Positions 9,544 to 16,956 of a stretch of 64,000 bases of DNA are shown here, piece after piece. How positions within the stretch are numbered: the first letter of the stretch is position 1; each line of letters begins with the position of its first letter. Both the position numbers and the translations under genes were made by a program. Origin of the DNA: Salinarimonas ramus. GTDB lineage: Bacteria > Pseudomonadota > Alphaproteobacteria > Rhizobiales > Beijerinckiaceae. The notes beneath the pieces were generated by a model, which was not told where the DNA came from, did no database searches, and worked only from the letters and a program-made list of their open reading frames with translations. The stretch spans positions 1,342 through 65,341 of the forward strand of contig NZ_BMMF01000017.1 in NCBI RefSeq assembly GCF_014645695.1, read 5' to 3'.

Positions 9544-9804
9544 TCAGAGCGTCCGCAAGCCGCGCGCGAGAAGGTCGCGCATGAAATGCTGGTAGGGGAT
9601 GCCGCGCTTCTCGGCTTCGGCCTTCAGCTCGTCGAGCTGGCGTCGCGGCAGCCGGAGCTCGATCGACGCCTCCGGATCGGCGAGATCGTGGCGCAGCGGC
9701 TCCATCCGGCTCCAGTCGTACGCGCTGAGATCCGCTTCGGCGACGAAGGCCTCAGCGGCCTCGTCGCTCGGGAGGGACGGCCAGGGCTTCCTTTGCTCGT
9801 TCAT
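9544..9804 (-). CDS. Orphan CopG/BrnA-type antitoxin
   Basis: Protein of 86 residues resembling the CopG-type antitoxin family that partners BrnT-like toxins. The C-terminal part (IELRLPRRQLDELKAEAEKR, then IPYQHFMRDLLARGL) has the ribbon-helix-helix pattern and the conserved IPYQ motif. The start is ATG at 9804; an in-frame GTG at 9876 with AGGAGGT in front would add 24 residues. A toxin gene would normally sit beside it, but the bases upstream to 9897 and downstream to vapB hold none, so this appears to be an orphan antitoxin. Confidence 0.7.
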   Translation of the reverse strand: MNEQRKPWPSLPSDEAAEAFVAEADLSAYDWSRMEPLRHDLADPEASIELRLPRRQLDELKAEAEKRGIPYQHFMRDLLARGLRTL

Positions 9805-9867
9805 CCATCTGCCCGATCGAGGGGGCCGGTGCCCGACCCGGGTTGATCCAGGACGACGCACTAAACC

Positions 9868-9896
9868 GAGTTGCACCTCCTGTCACCAGGCAACTC
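9868..9896. repeat. Palindromic repeat copy B upstream of the orphan antitoxin
   Basis: Second copy of the palindrome: arms GAGTTGC and GCAACTC around a 15-base centre with CCTG-N4-CAGG. Relative to copy A, the outer arm base changes from A to G on the left and from T to C on the right, so pairing symmetry is kept. The copy abuts the acyl-CoA dehydrogenase stop and precedes the orphan antitoxin. Confidence 0.55.
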
Positions 9897-11039
9897 TCAC
9901 CGCCCGATCAGCGCCCGCGCCACGATCACCCGCATGATCTCGTTCGTCCCCTCCAGGATCTGGTGGACGCGCAGGTCGCGCACGATCTTCTCGATGCCGT
10001 AATCGGCGAGGTAGCCGTAGCCGCCGTGGATCTGGAGCGCCTCGTTGGCGATGTCGAAGCCGCGGTCGGTGGCGATGCGCTTGGCCATGGCGCAGAGCTT
10101 GGTGGCGTCGGGCGCGCCCGCGTCGAGGGCGGCGGCGGCGCGCCAGAGGAAGCTGCGCGAGGCCTCGAGCTCGGTCGCCATGTCGGCGAGCTTGAATTGC
10201 AGCGCCTGGAACTCGGCGAGCGAGCGCCCGAAGGCGCGGCGCTCGCGGGCATAGGCGAGGGACTTCTCGAGCGCCGCGTCCGCGCCGCCGAGCGAGCAGG
10301 CGCCGATGTTGAGCCGTCCGCCGTCGAGGCCGGCCATGGCGATCTTGAAGCCCATCCCCTCCTCCGAGAGCCGGTTCTCGACGGGCACCCGCGCGCCCTC
10401 CAGGATCACCTGGCGGGTCGGCTGGGCGTTCCAGCCCATCTTGCGCTCGTTCGCGCCGAAGGAGAGGCCCGGCGTGTCCTTCTCGATCACGAGCGTCGAG
10501 ATGCCCCCCGCCCCCTCGTCGCCCGTGCGCACCATCGTCACGTAGAGGTCGGACACGCCGGCGCCGGAGATGAACTGCTTGACGCCGTCCACCACGTAAT
10601 GATCGCCCTCGCGCCGGGCCCGCGTCTTGAGCGCGGCGGCGTCCGAGCCGGCGCCGGGCTCGGTGAGGCAATAGCTCGCGAGGCTCTCCATCATCACGAG
10701 CCCCGGCAGCCAGCGCCGACGCTGGGCGTCCGAGCCGTAGCGGTCGATCATCCAGGCGGCCATGTTGTGGATCGAGACGTAGGCGGACACGGTGGGGCAG
10801 CCGGTGGCGAGCGCCTCGAAGATCAGCGCGGCCTCGAGCCGCCCCAGCCCCGAGCCGCCGACGTCCTCCGCGATGTAGACGCCGCCCATGCCGAGCTCGG
10901 CCGCCTCGCGCATCACGTCGACGGGAAAGTGCTTCTCCTCGTCCCAGCGCACGGCGTCCGGCGCGAGCTTCTCGGCGGCGAAGGCACGGGCCATGTCGCG
11001 GATGGCGACATGGTCCTCGGAGAGGGAGAAGGGGGTCAT
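9897..11039 (-). CDS. Acyl-CoA dehydrogenase, isobutyryl-CoA dehydrogenase-like
   Basis: FAD-dependent acyl-CoA dehydrogenase of 380 residues. The start MTPFSLSEDHVAIRDMARAF, then KHFPVDVMREAAELGMGG and FEALATGCPTVSAYVSIHNM, is close to isobutyryl-CoA dehydrogenase of valine breakdown. YCLTEPGAGSDA is the FAD/substrate segment, and the catalytic glutamate is expected in QILEGTNEIMR near the C-terminus. It follows fabG by 86 bases on the same strand. Whether it serves branched-chain catabolism or the neighbouring fatty-acid operon cannot be told from sequence; catabolism is the default. Confidence 0.87.
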   Translation of the reverse strand: MTPFSLSEDHVAIRDMARAFAAEKLAPDAVRWDEEKHFPVDVMREAAELGMGGVYIAEDVGGSGLGRLEAALIFEALATGCPTVSAYVSIHNMAAWMIDRYGSDAQRRRWLPGLVMMESLASYCLTEPGAGSDAAALKTRARREGDHYVVDGVKQFISGAGVSDLYVTMVRTGDEGAGGISTLVIEKDTPGLSFGANERKMGWNAQPTRQVILEGARVPVENRLSEEGMGFKIAMAGLDGGRLNIGACSLGGADAALEKSLAYARERRAFGRSLAEFQALQFKLADMATELEASRSFLWRAAAALDAGAPDATKLCAMAKRIATDRGFDIANEALQIHGGYGYLADYGIEKIVRDLRVHQILEGTNEIMRVIVARALIGR

Positions 11040-11125
11040 GACCGGACCTCGACGACACGTTCGGGGTCGCGGAGGCTATCAGGTCGCGCGCGCCCGCTCC
11101 AGCCGGCGGCGGCCGGCGCCGCGCG

Positions 11126-11881
11126 TCAGCGGTGGATGCCGAGCATGGCGGTGAGGCCGCCGTCGATGGGGATCGTGGCGCCGGTAACGTAGGCCGCGGG
11201 CGGCGTCATCAGGAAGGCGGCGAGGCCCGCGACTTCCTCCGGCTGGCAGAAGCGCCCGGCGGGGATCTGCTTCTCCATGCTCTCGCGATAGGGCGCGTAG
11301 GGCGCCAGCATCTCGGTGTCGACGAAGCCCGGCGCGATGACGTTGACGGTCACCCCGCGCTTGGCCGTCTCCATGGCGAGCGTGCGGGCATAGGCCGCGA
11401 GCGCGCCCTTGGTGGCGGCATAGGCGGCGTTGCCGGCGTTCGCCTGGATCGCCGCCACCGAGCCGATGGCGACGATGCGCCCGGCGCGCGCGCGCAGCAT
11501 CGGGCGCATCAAGGCCTTGCAGAGCCGCGTGAAGGCGAAGAAATTCACCTGCATGGCGGCCTCGGCCTTGTCCTGCGCCATCATGGCGGCGAGGGCGTCG
11601 TAGCTCTGGCCGGCATTGTGGACGAAGCCGAGGAAGCTCTCGCCCTCGATCGCCCCGCAGAACGCCTCGACCGCCTCCTTGTCGGCGAGGTCGAGAAGAC
11701 GCGGCTCGATCGTGGAACCGGGATTGGCCGCGGCGACGTCCTCGGCGAGCGCCCTCGCCTCGTCGGCGGAGGAGCGGTAGGTGAACACGACGTCGTGCCC
11801 GCCCGCCGCCATGGCACGCACGATCGCCGCACCGACGCCCTTGGCGCCGCCGGTGACGAGGATGCGGGTCCGCTCGGTCAT
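11126..11881 (-). CDS. 3-oxoacyl-ACP reductase, FabG-like SDR
   Basis: Short-chain dehydrogenase of 251 residues that would reduce 3-oxoacyl-ACP with NADPH. It carries the TGGAKGVGAAI cofactor loop, the NAG motif in VHNAGQSYD, the catalytic serine in IGSVAAIQ, and Tyr-Ala-Ala-Thr-Lys (YAATK), followed by PGFVDTEM. It lies 29 bases after the intact ketoacyl synthase in the acpXL operon, so it probably performs the keto-reduction step of very-long-chain acyl elongation. In described rhizobial clusters this position usually holds an alcohol dehydrogenase-like gene. Confidence 0.85.
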   Translation of the reverse strand: MTERTRILVTGGAKGVGAAIVRAMAAGGHDVVFTYRSSADEARALAEDVAAANPGSTIEPRLLDLADKEAVEAFCGAIEGESFLGFVHNAGQSYDALAAMMAQDKAEAAMQVNFFAFTRLCKALMRPMLRARAGRIVAIGSVAAIQANAGNAAYAATKGALAAYARTLAMETAKRGVTVNVIAPGFVDTEMLAPYAPYRESMEKQIPAGRFCQPEEVAGLAAFLMTPPAAYVTGATIPIDGGLTAMLGIHR

Positions 11882-11910
11882 GTTCGTGCTCCTCGATCGC
11901 CGCGAATGCG

Positions 11911-13194
11911 TCAGCCCGGCTCGGCCGAGAGGACGAGGCAGGTGTTCTGGCCGCCGAAGCCGAAGGAGTTCGACAGGACGCGGGTCACCCGCGCCTCGCG
12001 CGCCGTGTTCGGCACGACGTCGAGCGGGATCGCCGGGTCCGGGACGTGGTAGTTGATGGTCGGCGGGATGACGCCCTCGCGAATCGTCATCAGCGAGAAC
12101 ACCGCCTCCACCGCGCCAGCCGCCGTGAGCGTGTGGCCGATCATCGACTTGTTGGAGGAGATCGGCACGCTCTGCATGCGCTCGCCGATCACCGCCATGA
12201 GTCCCATCGCCTCCATCTTGTCGTTCTCGGGCGTGCCGGTGCCGTGGGCGTTGACGTAGTCGATCGCCTCCGGGCCGATGCCGGCATCCTCCAGCGCCGC
12301 CGCGATCGCCGCGATGACCGGCGCGCCGTCGGGCGAGGAGCGGGTGCGGTGGAAGCCGTCGCCCTTCTCGCCGGCGCCGATGACGTAGCCCAGGATCTCG
12401 GCGCCCCGGGCATGGGCGTGCTCCGCGCTCTCGAGCACGAGGGCGGCCGCGCCCTCGCCCATGACGAAGCCGTCGCGGTTCTTCGAGAAGGGCTTGGCCG
12501 CCTCCTCCGGCACGGCGTTCTGGGTCGACAGCGCCGAGAGCAGCGAGAAGCGGATCAGCGCCTCTGCATGGACCGAGCCGTCGGTGCCGATGCACAGGGC
12601 GGCCGGCGCCTCGCCCCGGCGGATCGCCTCGATGCCGAGCTGGATCGCGGTCGCACCCGACGAGCAGGCCGTCGAGAGCGAGATCGGCGAGCCCTTCGTG
12701 CCGAAGCGATCGGCCAGGTGGTCGGCCACCGTGCCGAACAGGAAGAGGTCGTGCCACGCGGCGAAATCACCGGTCTGCGCCGCCGCCAGGAGGTCGGCAT
12801 AGGTGACGTCGCCCGCCTGGCCCGAGGCCTCGGCGAGGGCGCGGCGCTGCGGCCACTCGATCTCGACGGGGGGAACGGCGACGAAGAGCGCGCCGGGGAA
12901 GTCGCCCGCGGGCAGGCCGGATTGCGCGACGGCCTCGCTCGCGGCCGTCGTCGCCAGGCGCTCGGAGAGCTTCGGCGCGCAGAAATCCTCCGCCCCCTCG
13001 AAGTCGACGGTGCCGGCGATCGTGGTGCGCAGGCCCTCGACGGGGAAGCGGCTGATGCGGTGGATGCCCGATCGGCCGGAGGTGAGCGCGGCCCAGTTCG
13101 CCGCCTTGCCCTCGCCGAGCGAGGTGATCACGCCCATGCCGGTGACGGCGACGAGGGGGCGCCCGAAACGGTCGGTATAGGTCGGCTCGGCCAT
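11911..13194 (-). CDS. Beta-ketoacyl-ACP synthase, catalytically intact
   Basis: Elongating ketoacyl synthase of the FabF type, 427 residues. The nucleophile is C177 in STACSSG, and the two catalytic histidines lie in NAHGTGTPEN and IGHTLTAAGAV; the C-terminal SNSFGFGGQN is also present. By operon position it corresponds to one of the two FabF-like enzymes that extend the AcpXL-bound chain in rhizobia. It is paired with the upstream synthase, which lacks these residues, so a heterodimer is plausible. It follows that gene by 40 bases. Confidence 0.88.
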   Translation of the reverse strand: MAEPTYTDRFGRPLVAVTGMGVITSLGEGKAANWAALTSGRSGIHRISRFPVEGLRTTIAGTVDFEGAEDFCAPKLSERLATTAASEAVAQSGLPAGDFPGALFVAVPPVEIEWPQRRALAEASGQAGDVTYADLLAAAQTGDFAAWHDLFLFGTVADHLADRFGTKGSPISLSTACSSGATAIQLGIEAIRRGEAPAALCIGTDGSVHAEALIRFSLLSALSTQNAVPEEAAKPFSKNRDGFVMGEGAAALVLESAEHAHARGAEILGYVIGAGEKGDGFHRTRSSPDGAPVIAAIAAALEDAGIGPEAIDYVNAHGTGTPENDKMEAMGLMAVIGERMQSVPISSNKSMIGHTLTAAGAVEAVFSLMTIREGVIPPTINYHVPDPAIPLDVVPNTAREARVTRVLSNSFGFGGQNTCLVLSAEPG

Positions 13195-13234
13195 AGCTCG
13201 CCTCGTTCGCTCTGTAATCGCGTTCAGCCGGCGC

Positions 13235-14410
13235 TCATCCGGCGAGGAGCCGGACGAGGCCGGCGCCGCGCTGGTGGCCGATGCTGGTGACGGCGGCCTC
13301 GCGTGCCTCGCCCGCGGCGACGAGCCCCGCCGCCAGCGCGACGCCCGCGGGCGCGTGCGCCTCCATCAGGTGGCCGACGAGGTCCTGGGTGACGACCGGC
13401 GTCGCGCCGGGCGCGCGCGCGGCGAGGACCGCGCGCTCCTCGCCGTCGCGGTTCGGGAGCCCCAGGGCACCGGAAACGATGCGGGCGTCGGCGCTCGTCT
13501 CCGTCTCGGCGAAGAGCCGGTCGAGCGCCTCGGCGATGGCCCCCTCGCCGCGGCCGGTCCGCGTCGCGCCGACCGCCGCCAGCGTCGCGAAGACCCGCGC
13601 CCCGCGAGCCTCGGCGTGCGAACGCGCCTCGAGCACCAGGAAGGCGCCGCCGGAGCCGAGCACGAAGCCGGGGCTCGCCCGCTCCGCGACCGGCGCCGGC
13701 GCACCAGCATAGGCGCGCTTGCCCAGCGCGTAGGAGAGGATCGAATCGGCGCGCTCGGCATTGAACGAGCCGCCGACGAGGAAGAGGTCGTTCTGCCCCG
13801 AGGCGATGCGCGCATGCGCGATGCGGATCGCGTCGACGCCCGCCTGCTCCTCGCCCATGAAGGTGCGCGAGGCGCCGGTGACGCCGTGGACGATGGCGAT
13901 GTTGCCCGCGAGCAGGTTCGAGAGCTGCGCCAGGAAGAGCGTGGGCCGCACGTCCGACATCAGGCGCTCGTTGAGCAGCACCTCGGGCGCCTCGTGCGTG
14001 CGCATGGCGGTGAGCACCTGCCCGTCGACGTCGAAATCGCGCTCGCCGCCGCCCGCGGCCACGATGACGTGGGTGCGCGCCTTGAGCTCTGCGTCGTCCT
14101 TCAGGCCGGCCGAATCGAGCGCGGCGCCGGCGGCGTAGACGCCGAGCCGCTGCCAGGGCTCCATCTGCCGCTGGTCGGACTTCTTGGGGATCTGCGTCGT
14201 AAGATCGAGCGCGGGCGCCGGGCGCACGGGATAGGGCACGAAGCGCTGCGTCTCCCACGGGCCCGCCTCGAAGAGGCGATCGGCGCCAGAGCGGATCGCC
14301 GCGAGATGCGCCTCGATCCCCTCGCCCAGGCAGGAGACGAGGCCGATGCCGGTGACGACGACGTCGCGTTCGCTCATCGTGCCTGCGCTGCTCATCCCCG
14401 CACTGCTCAT
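13235..14410 (-). CDS. Ketoacyl synthase homologue lacking the active-site cysteine
   Basis: Thiolase-fold ketoacyl synthase of 391 residues that is not catalytically complete. Where the nucleophile elbow should be, the sequence reads FMGEEQAGVDAI, with no cysteine. The only cysteine in the protein is near the N-terminus (LVSCLGEG). The first catalytic histidine region (normally AHGTGT) is also lost, while a GH remains in DLVGHLMEA. The pattern recalls chain-length factors of type II polyketide synthases. The ATG overlaps the dehydratase stop as ATGA. Probable non-condensing partner of the following synthase, setting or stabilising chain length; that role is inferred. Confidence 0.8.
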   Translation of the reverse strand: MSSAGMSSAGTMSERDVVVTGIGLVSCLGEGIEAHLAAIRSGADRLFEAGPWETQRFVPYPVRPAPALDLTTQIPKKSDQRQMEPWQRLGVYAAGAALDSAGLKDDAELKARTHVIVAAGGGERDFDVDGQVLTAMRTHEAPEVLLNERLMSDVRPTLFLAQLSNLLAGNIAIVHGVTGASRTFMGEEQAGVDAIRIAHARIASGQNDLFLVGGSFNAERADSILSYALGKRAYAGAPAPVAERASPGFVLGSGGAFLVLEARSHAEARGARVFATLAAVGATRTGRGEGAIAEALDRLFAETETSADARIVSGALGLPNRDGEERAVLAARAPGATPVVTQDLVGHLMEAHAPAGVALAAGLVAAGEAREAAVTSIGHQRGAGLVRLLAG

Positions 14411-14868
14411 GCCGAAAGCTCCGTCAAGCCGATGCGCGCGGCCTGCCCGCGCATCTGGTCGTCGAGGCCGGGCGGGAAGGGCATGATGCGAAAGCGCAGC
14501 TCGGCGTCGCAGATCGGCTTGCCGTCCACCGCGATCCGCGCCTTCGTGCCGACATAGCCCGAGCCCTCGTGCAGGAGGGCGGCCTCGACGTCGAGGACGG
14601 CATTCGGCTCGACGAAGGTGCGAAAGCGCGCCTTGTCCACCGCCATCAGGAAGGGCATGTGCGTGTAGCCCATGAGCGCGAGCACGAGGTAGCCCGACGC
14701 CTGCGCCATGGTCTCCGTCAGGAGCACGCCCGGCACCAGGGGGTGGCCGGGAAAGTGCCCCTCGAAGACCGGGCTCTCGCTCGGCACGACGGAGCGCGCG
14801 ACGATGCGCTTGTCCTGCGCGTCGAGGGACACGACCCGGTCGATCATCTCGAAATATTCGAGCCGCAT
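14407..14868 (-). CDS. FabZ-like 3-hydroxyacyl-ACP dehydratase of the acpXL operon
   Basis: Hot-dog-fold dehydratase of 153 residues. The catalytic histidine is in EGHFPGHPLVPG and the acidic partner in GVLLTETMAQ, as in FabZ. It would dehydrate 3-hydroxyacyl-ACP intermediates during extension of the AcpXL-bound chain. It begins 78 bases after acpXL and overlaps the next gene by four bases. Position and length match the FabZ homologue of rhizobial very-long-chain fatty-acid clusters. Confidence 0.88.
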   Translation of the reverse strand: MRLEYFEMIDRVVSLDAQDKRIVARSVVPSESPVFEGHFPGHPLVPGVLLTETMAQASGYLVLALMGYTHMPFLMAVDKARFRTFVEPNAVLDVEAALLHEGSGYVGTKARIAVDGKPICDAELRFRIMPFPPGLDDQMRGQAARIGLTELSA

Positions 14869-14946
14869 CCGCTCGTCCGTCCTCTCGGCGGGCGCGTCGC
14901 GCCGCGCCCGGCTGCGCGACCTTCGAGGCGCCTCAGGCAGCGCGCC

Positions 14947-15231
14947 TCAGGCGGCGCCCTTGGCGGCGACGAGCTCGTCCACGCGCGCGACGAGGTTCTT
15001 CATCACGAAGTATTCCTCGGCCGGCGCCTTGCCCTCGTTCACTTCCTGCGTCCACTGCTCGAGCGGGAGCTTGATGCCGAAGGCCTTGTCGATGGCGAAG
15101 GCGATGTCGAGGAAGGCGAGCGAATCGATGCCCAGATCGTCGATGGCGTGGCTCTCGGGCGTGATCTCCTCACGCGGGATGTCGGCCGTGTCGGCGATGA
15201 TGTCGGCGACTTTGTCGAAGGTGGTGGACAT
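14947..15231 (-). CDS. acpXL: Acyl carrier protein AcpXL
   Basis: Specialised acyl carrier protein of 94 residues carrying the very-long-chain hydroxy fatty acid destined for lipid A in Hyphomicrobiales. The phosphopantetheine serine is S37 in [12 protein letters not shown]. The family-typical C-terminal half contains [14 protein letters not shown] and EEYFVMKNL, which separates AcpXL from housekeeping AcpP. First gene of its operon; AGGAGC lies upstream of the ATG. This gene is the strongest taxonomic clue in the window. Confidence 0.93.
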   Translation of the reverse strand: MSTTFDKVADIIADTADIPREEITPESHAIDDLGIDSLAFLDIAFAIDKAFGIKLPLEQWTQEVNEGKAPAEEYFVMKNLVARVDELVAAKGAA

Positions 15232-15519
15232 CGCGACGCTTCTGCTCCTGGTGAGGTCCCCGAACGGGCGCCTCGTCTGAGGTGACGCCCCTGCGGCGGA
15301 GCGCCCCGCGCGACCGCACGCCTGTCGCGTGCCGATCCCACGGCCGGCGGGCGCCGACCTCGCGCGCGAGGGGCTTCTCGAAGCGCCTCCCTTACACGGA
15401 TGGCGGGCGCCCGGCAACAGCGAACCCCTGCTGCGAACGCCCGATCCGAACCGCGCGGCGATCGGCCCCGGCTTCACGGATCGCGCGCGCGTCTCTATGT
15501 GCGGGAGCGAGGAGGCCTC
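15232..15519. other. Divergent intergenic region, acpXL and methyltransferase
   Basis: A 288-base gap with no convincing gene. It must hold the promoters of the acpXL operon and of the methyltransferase. Near the right end, TTCACG and TATGTG spaced by 17 bases could serve the methyltransferase, but the match to consensus is weak. Confidence 0.4.
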
Positions 15520-16398
15520 ATGAGCTCCACCGTCTTCGATCGCCGTCTCGCCCGCACCCGCCTCGCCCGCGCACGGGCGCTCGGCCATGCCGACTTCCTC
15601 GCCGTGCGCGCGGCGGAGGATCTTGAGGATCGCCTCGGGGCGGTGCTGCGGCAATTCCCCGTCGTCGTCGATCTCGGCACGCCGACGGCGCACCTCGCCC
15701 GGGCGCTCTCGTCGCGACCGGGGACCGAGCGCGTCCTACGGCTCGCGCCGCTGCCCGAGCCGGGTGCCGTCGTCGCAGACGAGGAGGCGCTGCCGCTGGC
15801 CGCCGAGAGCGCGAACCTCGTCGTCTCGGCGCTGGCGCTCCAGGGGGTGAACGACCTGCCCGGCACGCTGATCCAGGCGCGTCGCGCGCTCGCACCCGAC
15901 GGTCTCCTCCTCGCCTGCCTGCTCGGCGGCGCGACGCTCCACGAGCTGCGCCAGAGCTTCGCGGCGGCGGAAGCCGAGACGACCGGAGGCGTCTCCCCGC
16001 GGGTCGCGCCCTTCGCGGACGTGCGCGATCTCGGCGCGCTGATGCAGCGCGCGGGCTTCGCGCTGCCGGTCGTCGACGCCGACCCGATCGTGGTGCGCTA
16101 TGCCGACGTCTTCGGCCTGCTGCGCGACCTGCGCGCGATGGGCCTGACGAACGCCCTCGTCGAGCGCCGCAAGGCGCCGCTTCGCCGCGACACGCTGGCT
16201 CGCCTCGCGGAGATCTATGCCGAGCGCTATGCGGACCCGGACGGGCGCGTGCGCGCGACCTTCGAGCTCGTCTGGCTGTCGGGCTGGGCGCCCCACGAGA
16301 GCCAGCAGAAGCCGCTGCGGCCGGGCTCCGCCCGCATGCGCCTCGCCGACGCGCTCGGCACGCGCGAGATCGGCGCCGGCGACAAAGCGAAGCCGTGA
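15520..16398 (+). CDS. SAM-dependent methyltransferase, NDUFAF5-like
   Basis: Class I SAM-fold protein of 292 residues. The start [20 protein letters not shown] resembles mitochondrial NDUFAF5 and its alphaproteobacterial relatives. In mitochondria NDUFAF5 hydroxylates an arginine of the NDUFS7 subunit (bacterial NuoB) during complex I assembly. The Rossmann strand [13 protein letters not shown] is degenerate relative to the usual GxGxG, and [11 protein letters not shown] and [17 protein letters not shown] follow. ATG at 15520 is preceded by GGAGG at 15511-15515. A link to the nuo operon in this window is inferred from family similarity only; BioC-like function is an alternative. Confidence 0.65.
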   Translation: MSSTVFDRRLARTRLARARALGHADFLAVRAAEDLEDRLGAVLRQFPVVVDLGTPTAHLARALSSRPGTERVLRLAPLPEPGAVVADEEALPLAAESANLVVSALALQGVNDLPGTLIQARRALAPDGLLLACLLGGATLHELRQSFAAAEAETTGGVSPRVAPFADVRDLGALMQRAGFALPVVDADPIVVRYADVFGLLRDLRAMGLTNALVERRKAPLRRDTLARLAEIYAERYADPDGRVRATFELVWLSGWAPHESQQKPLRPGSARMRLADALGTREIGAGDKAKP

Positions 16399-16521
16399 GG
16401 CTCCGGGTTTTCCCGGCGCTGCCGCGGGGATAGGCTCGCGCGAGGATCCGCCGTGCGCGCGCGGGATCTCCCACACTCCGCCGCCGTTCGGCAGAGACCG
16501 AAGTTTCGAGGAGCAGTCGTC

Positions 16522-16887
16522 ATGATGAAAGAGCCCGGCCCCGACCATCCGATCACGGTGCGCCCCGCCGGCAAGCGCGTGCGCGTCGTCCTCGGCGGCG
16601 CCATCGTCGCGGAGACGGACGCGGCGCTGCGGCTCGAGGAGAACCTCTACCCGCCGGTCTTCTACATCCCGCGCGCCGACATCGAGATGGACCTCCTCGC
16701 CCCCTCGCCCAAGCGCACGCACTGCCCCTACAAGGGCGAGGCGAGCTATTTCACCGTGTCGGGCCACGGCATCGAGGCGCGCGACGCCGCCTGGTCCTAC
16801 GAGACGCCCTACCCGGCGCTGAAGGAGATCGAGGGTCTCGTCGCCTTCGACCGCGCCAAGGTGGACGCGATCGAGGAGCTGAGCTAA
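16522..16887 (+). CDS. DUF427 domain protein
   Basis: Protein of 121 residues matching the small DUF427 beta-fold family, without a known reaction. Typical features are VRVVLGGAIVAET, PPVFYIPRADI, THCPYKGEASYF and the WSYETPYP segment. A GAGGAG Shine-Dalgarno sequence lies at 16508-16513. No membrane segment or signal peptide. It is followed by the Hsp70-like gene after 69 bases. Confidence 0.85.
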   Translation: MMKEPGPDHPITVRPAGKRVRVVLGGAIVAETDAALRLEENLYPPVFYIPRADIEMDLLAPSPKRTHCPYKGEASYFTVSGHGIEARDAAWSYETPYPALKEIEGLVAFDRAKVDAIEELS

Positions 16888-16956
16888 GCCCCGTCGCCCG
16901 CCTCCACGCGCCCCGTCGGGCCGCGAGGCCAGGCCTCCACCGACGGAGCACGCCCC

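Noticed and set aside
9804-9876. Toxin gene partner for the orphan antitoxin
   Set aside because: Only about 70 bases are available and the in-frame extension is an Arg/Pro-rich stretch without toxin features.
9868-9896. Palindrome as an intrinsic terminator of the acyl-CoA dehydrogenase gene
   Set aside because: No T-run follows on the minus strand, and a near-identical copy precedes vapB, which favours an operator.
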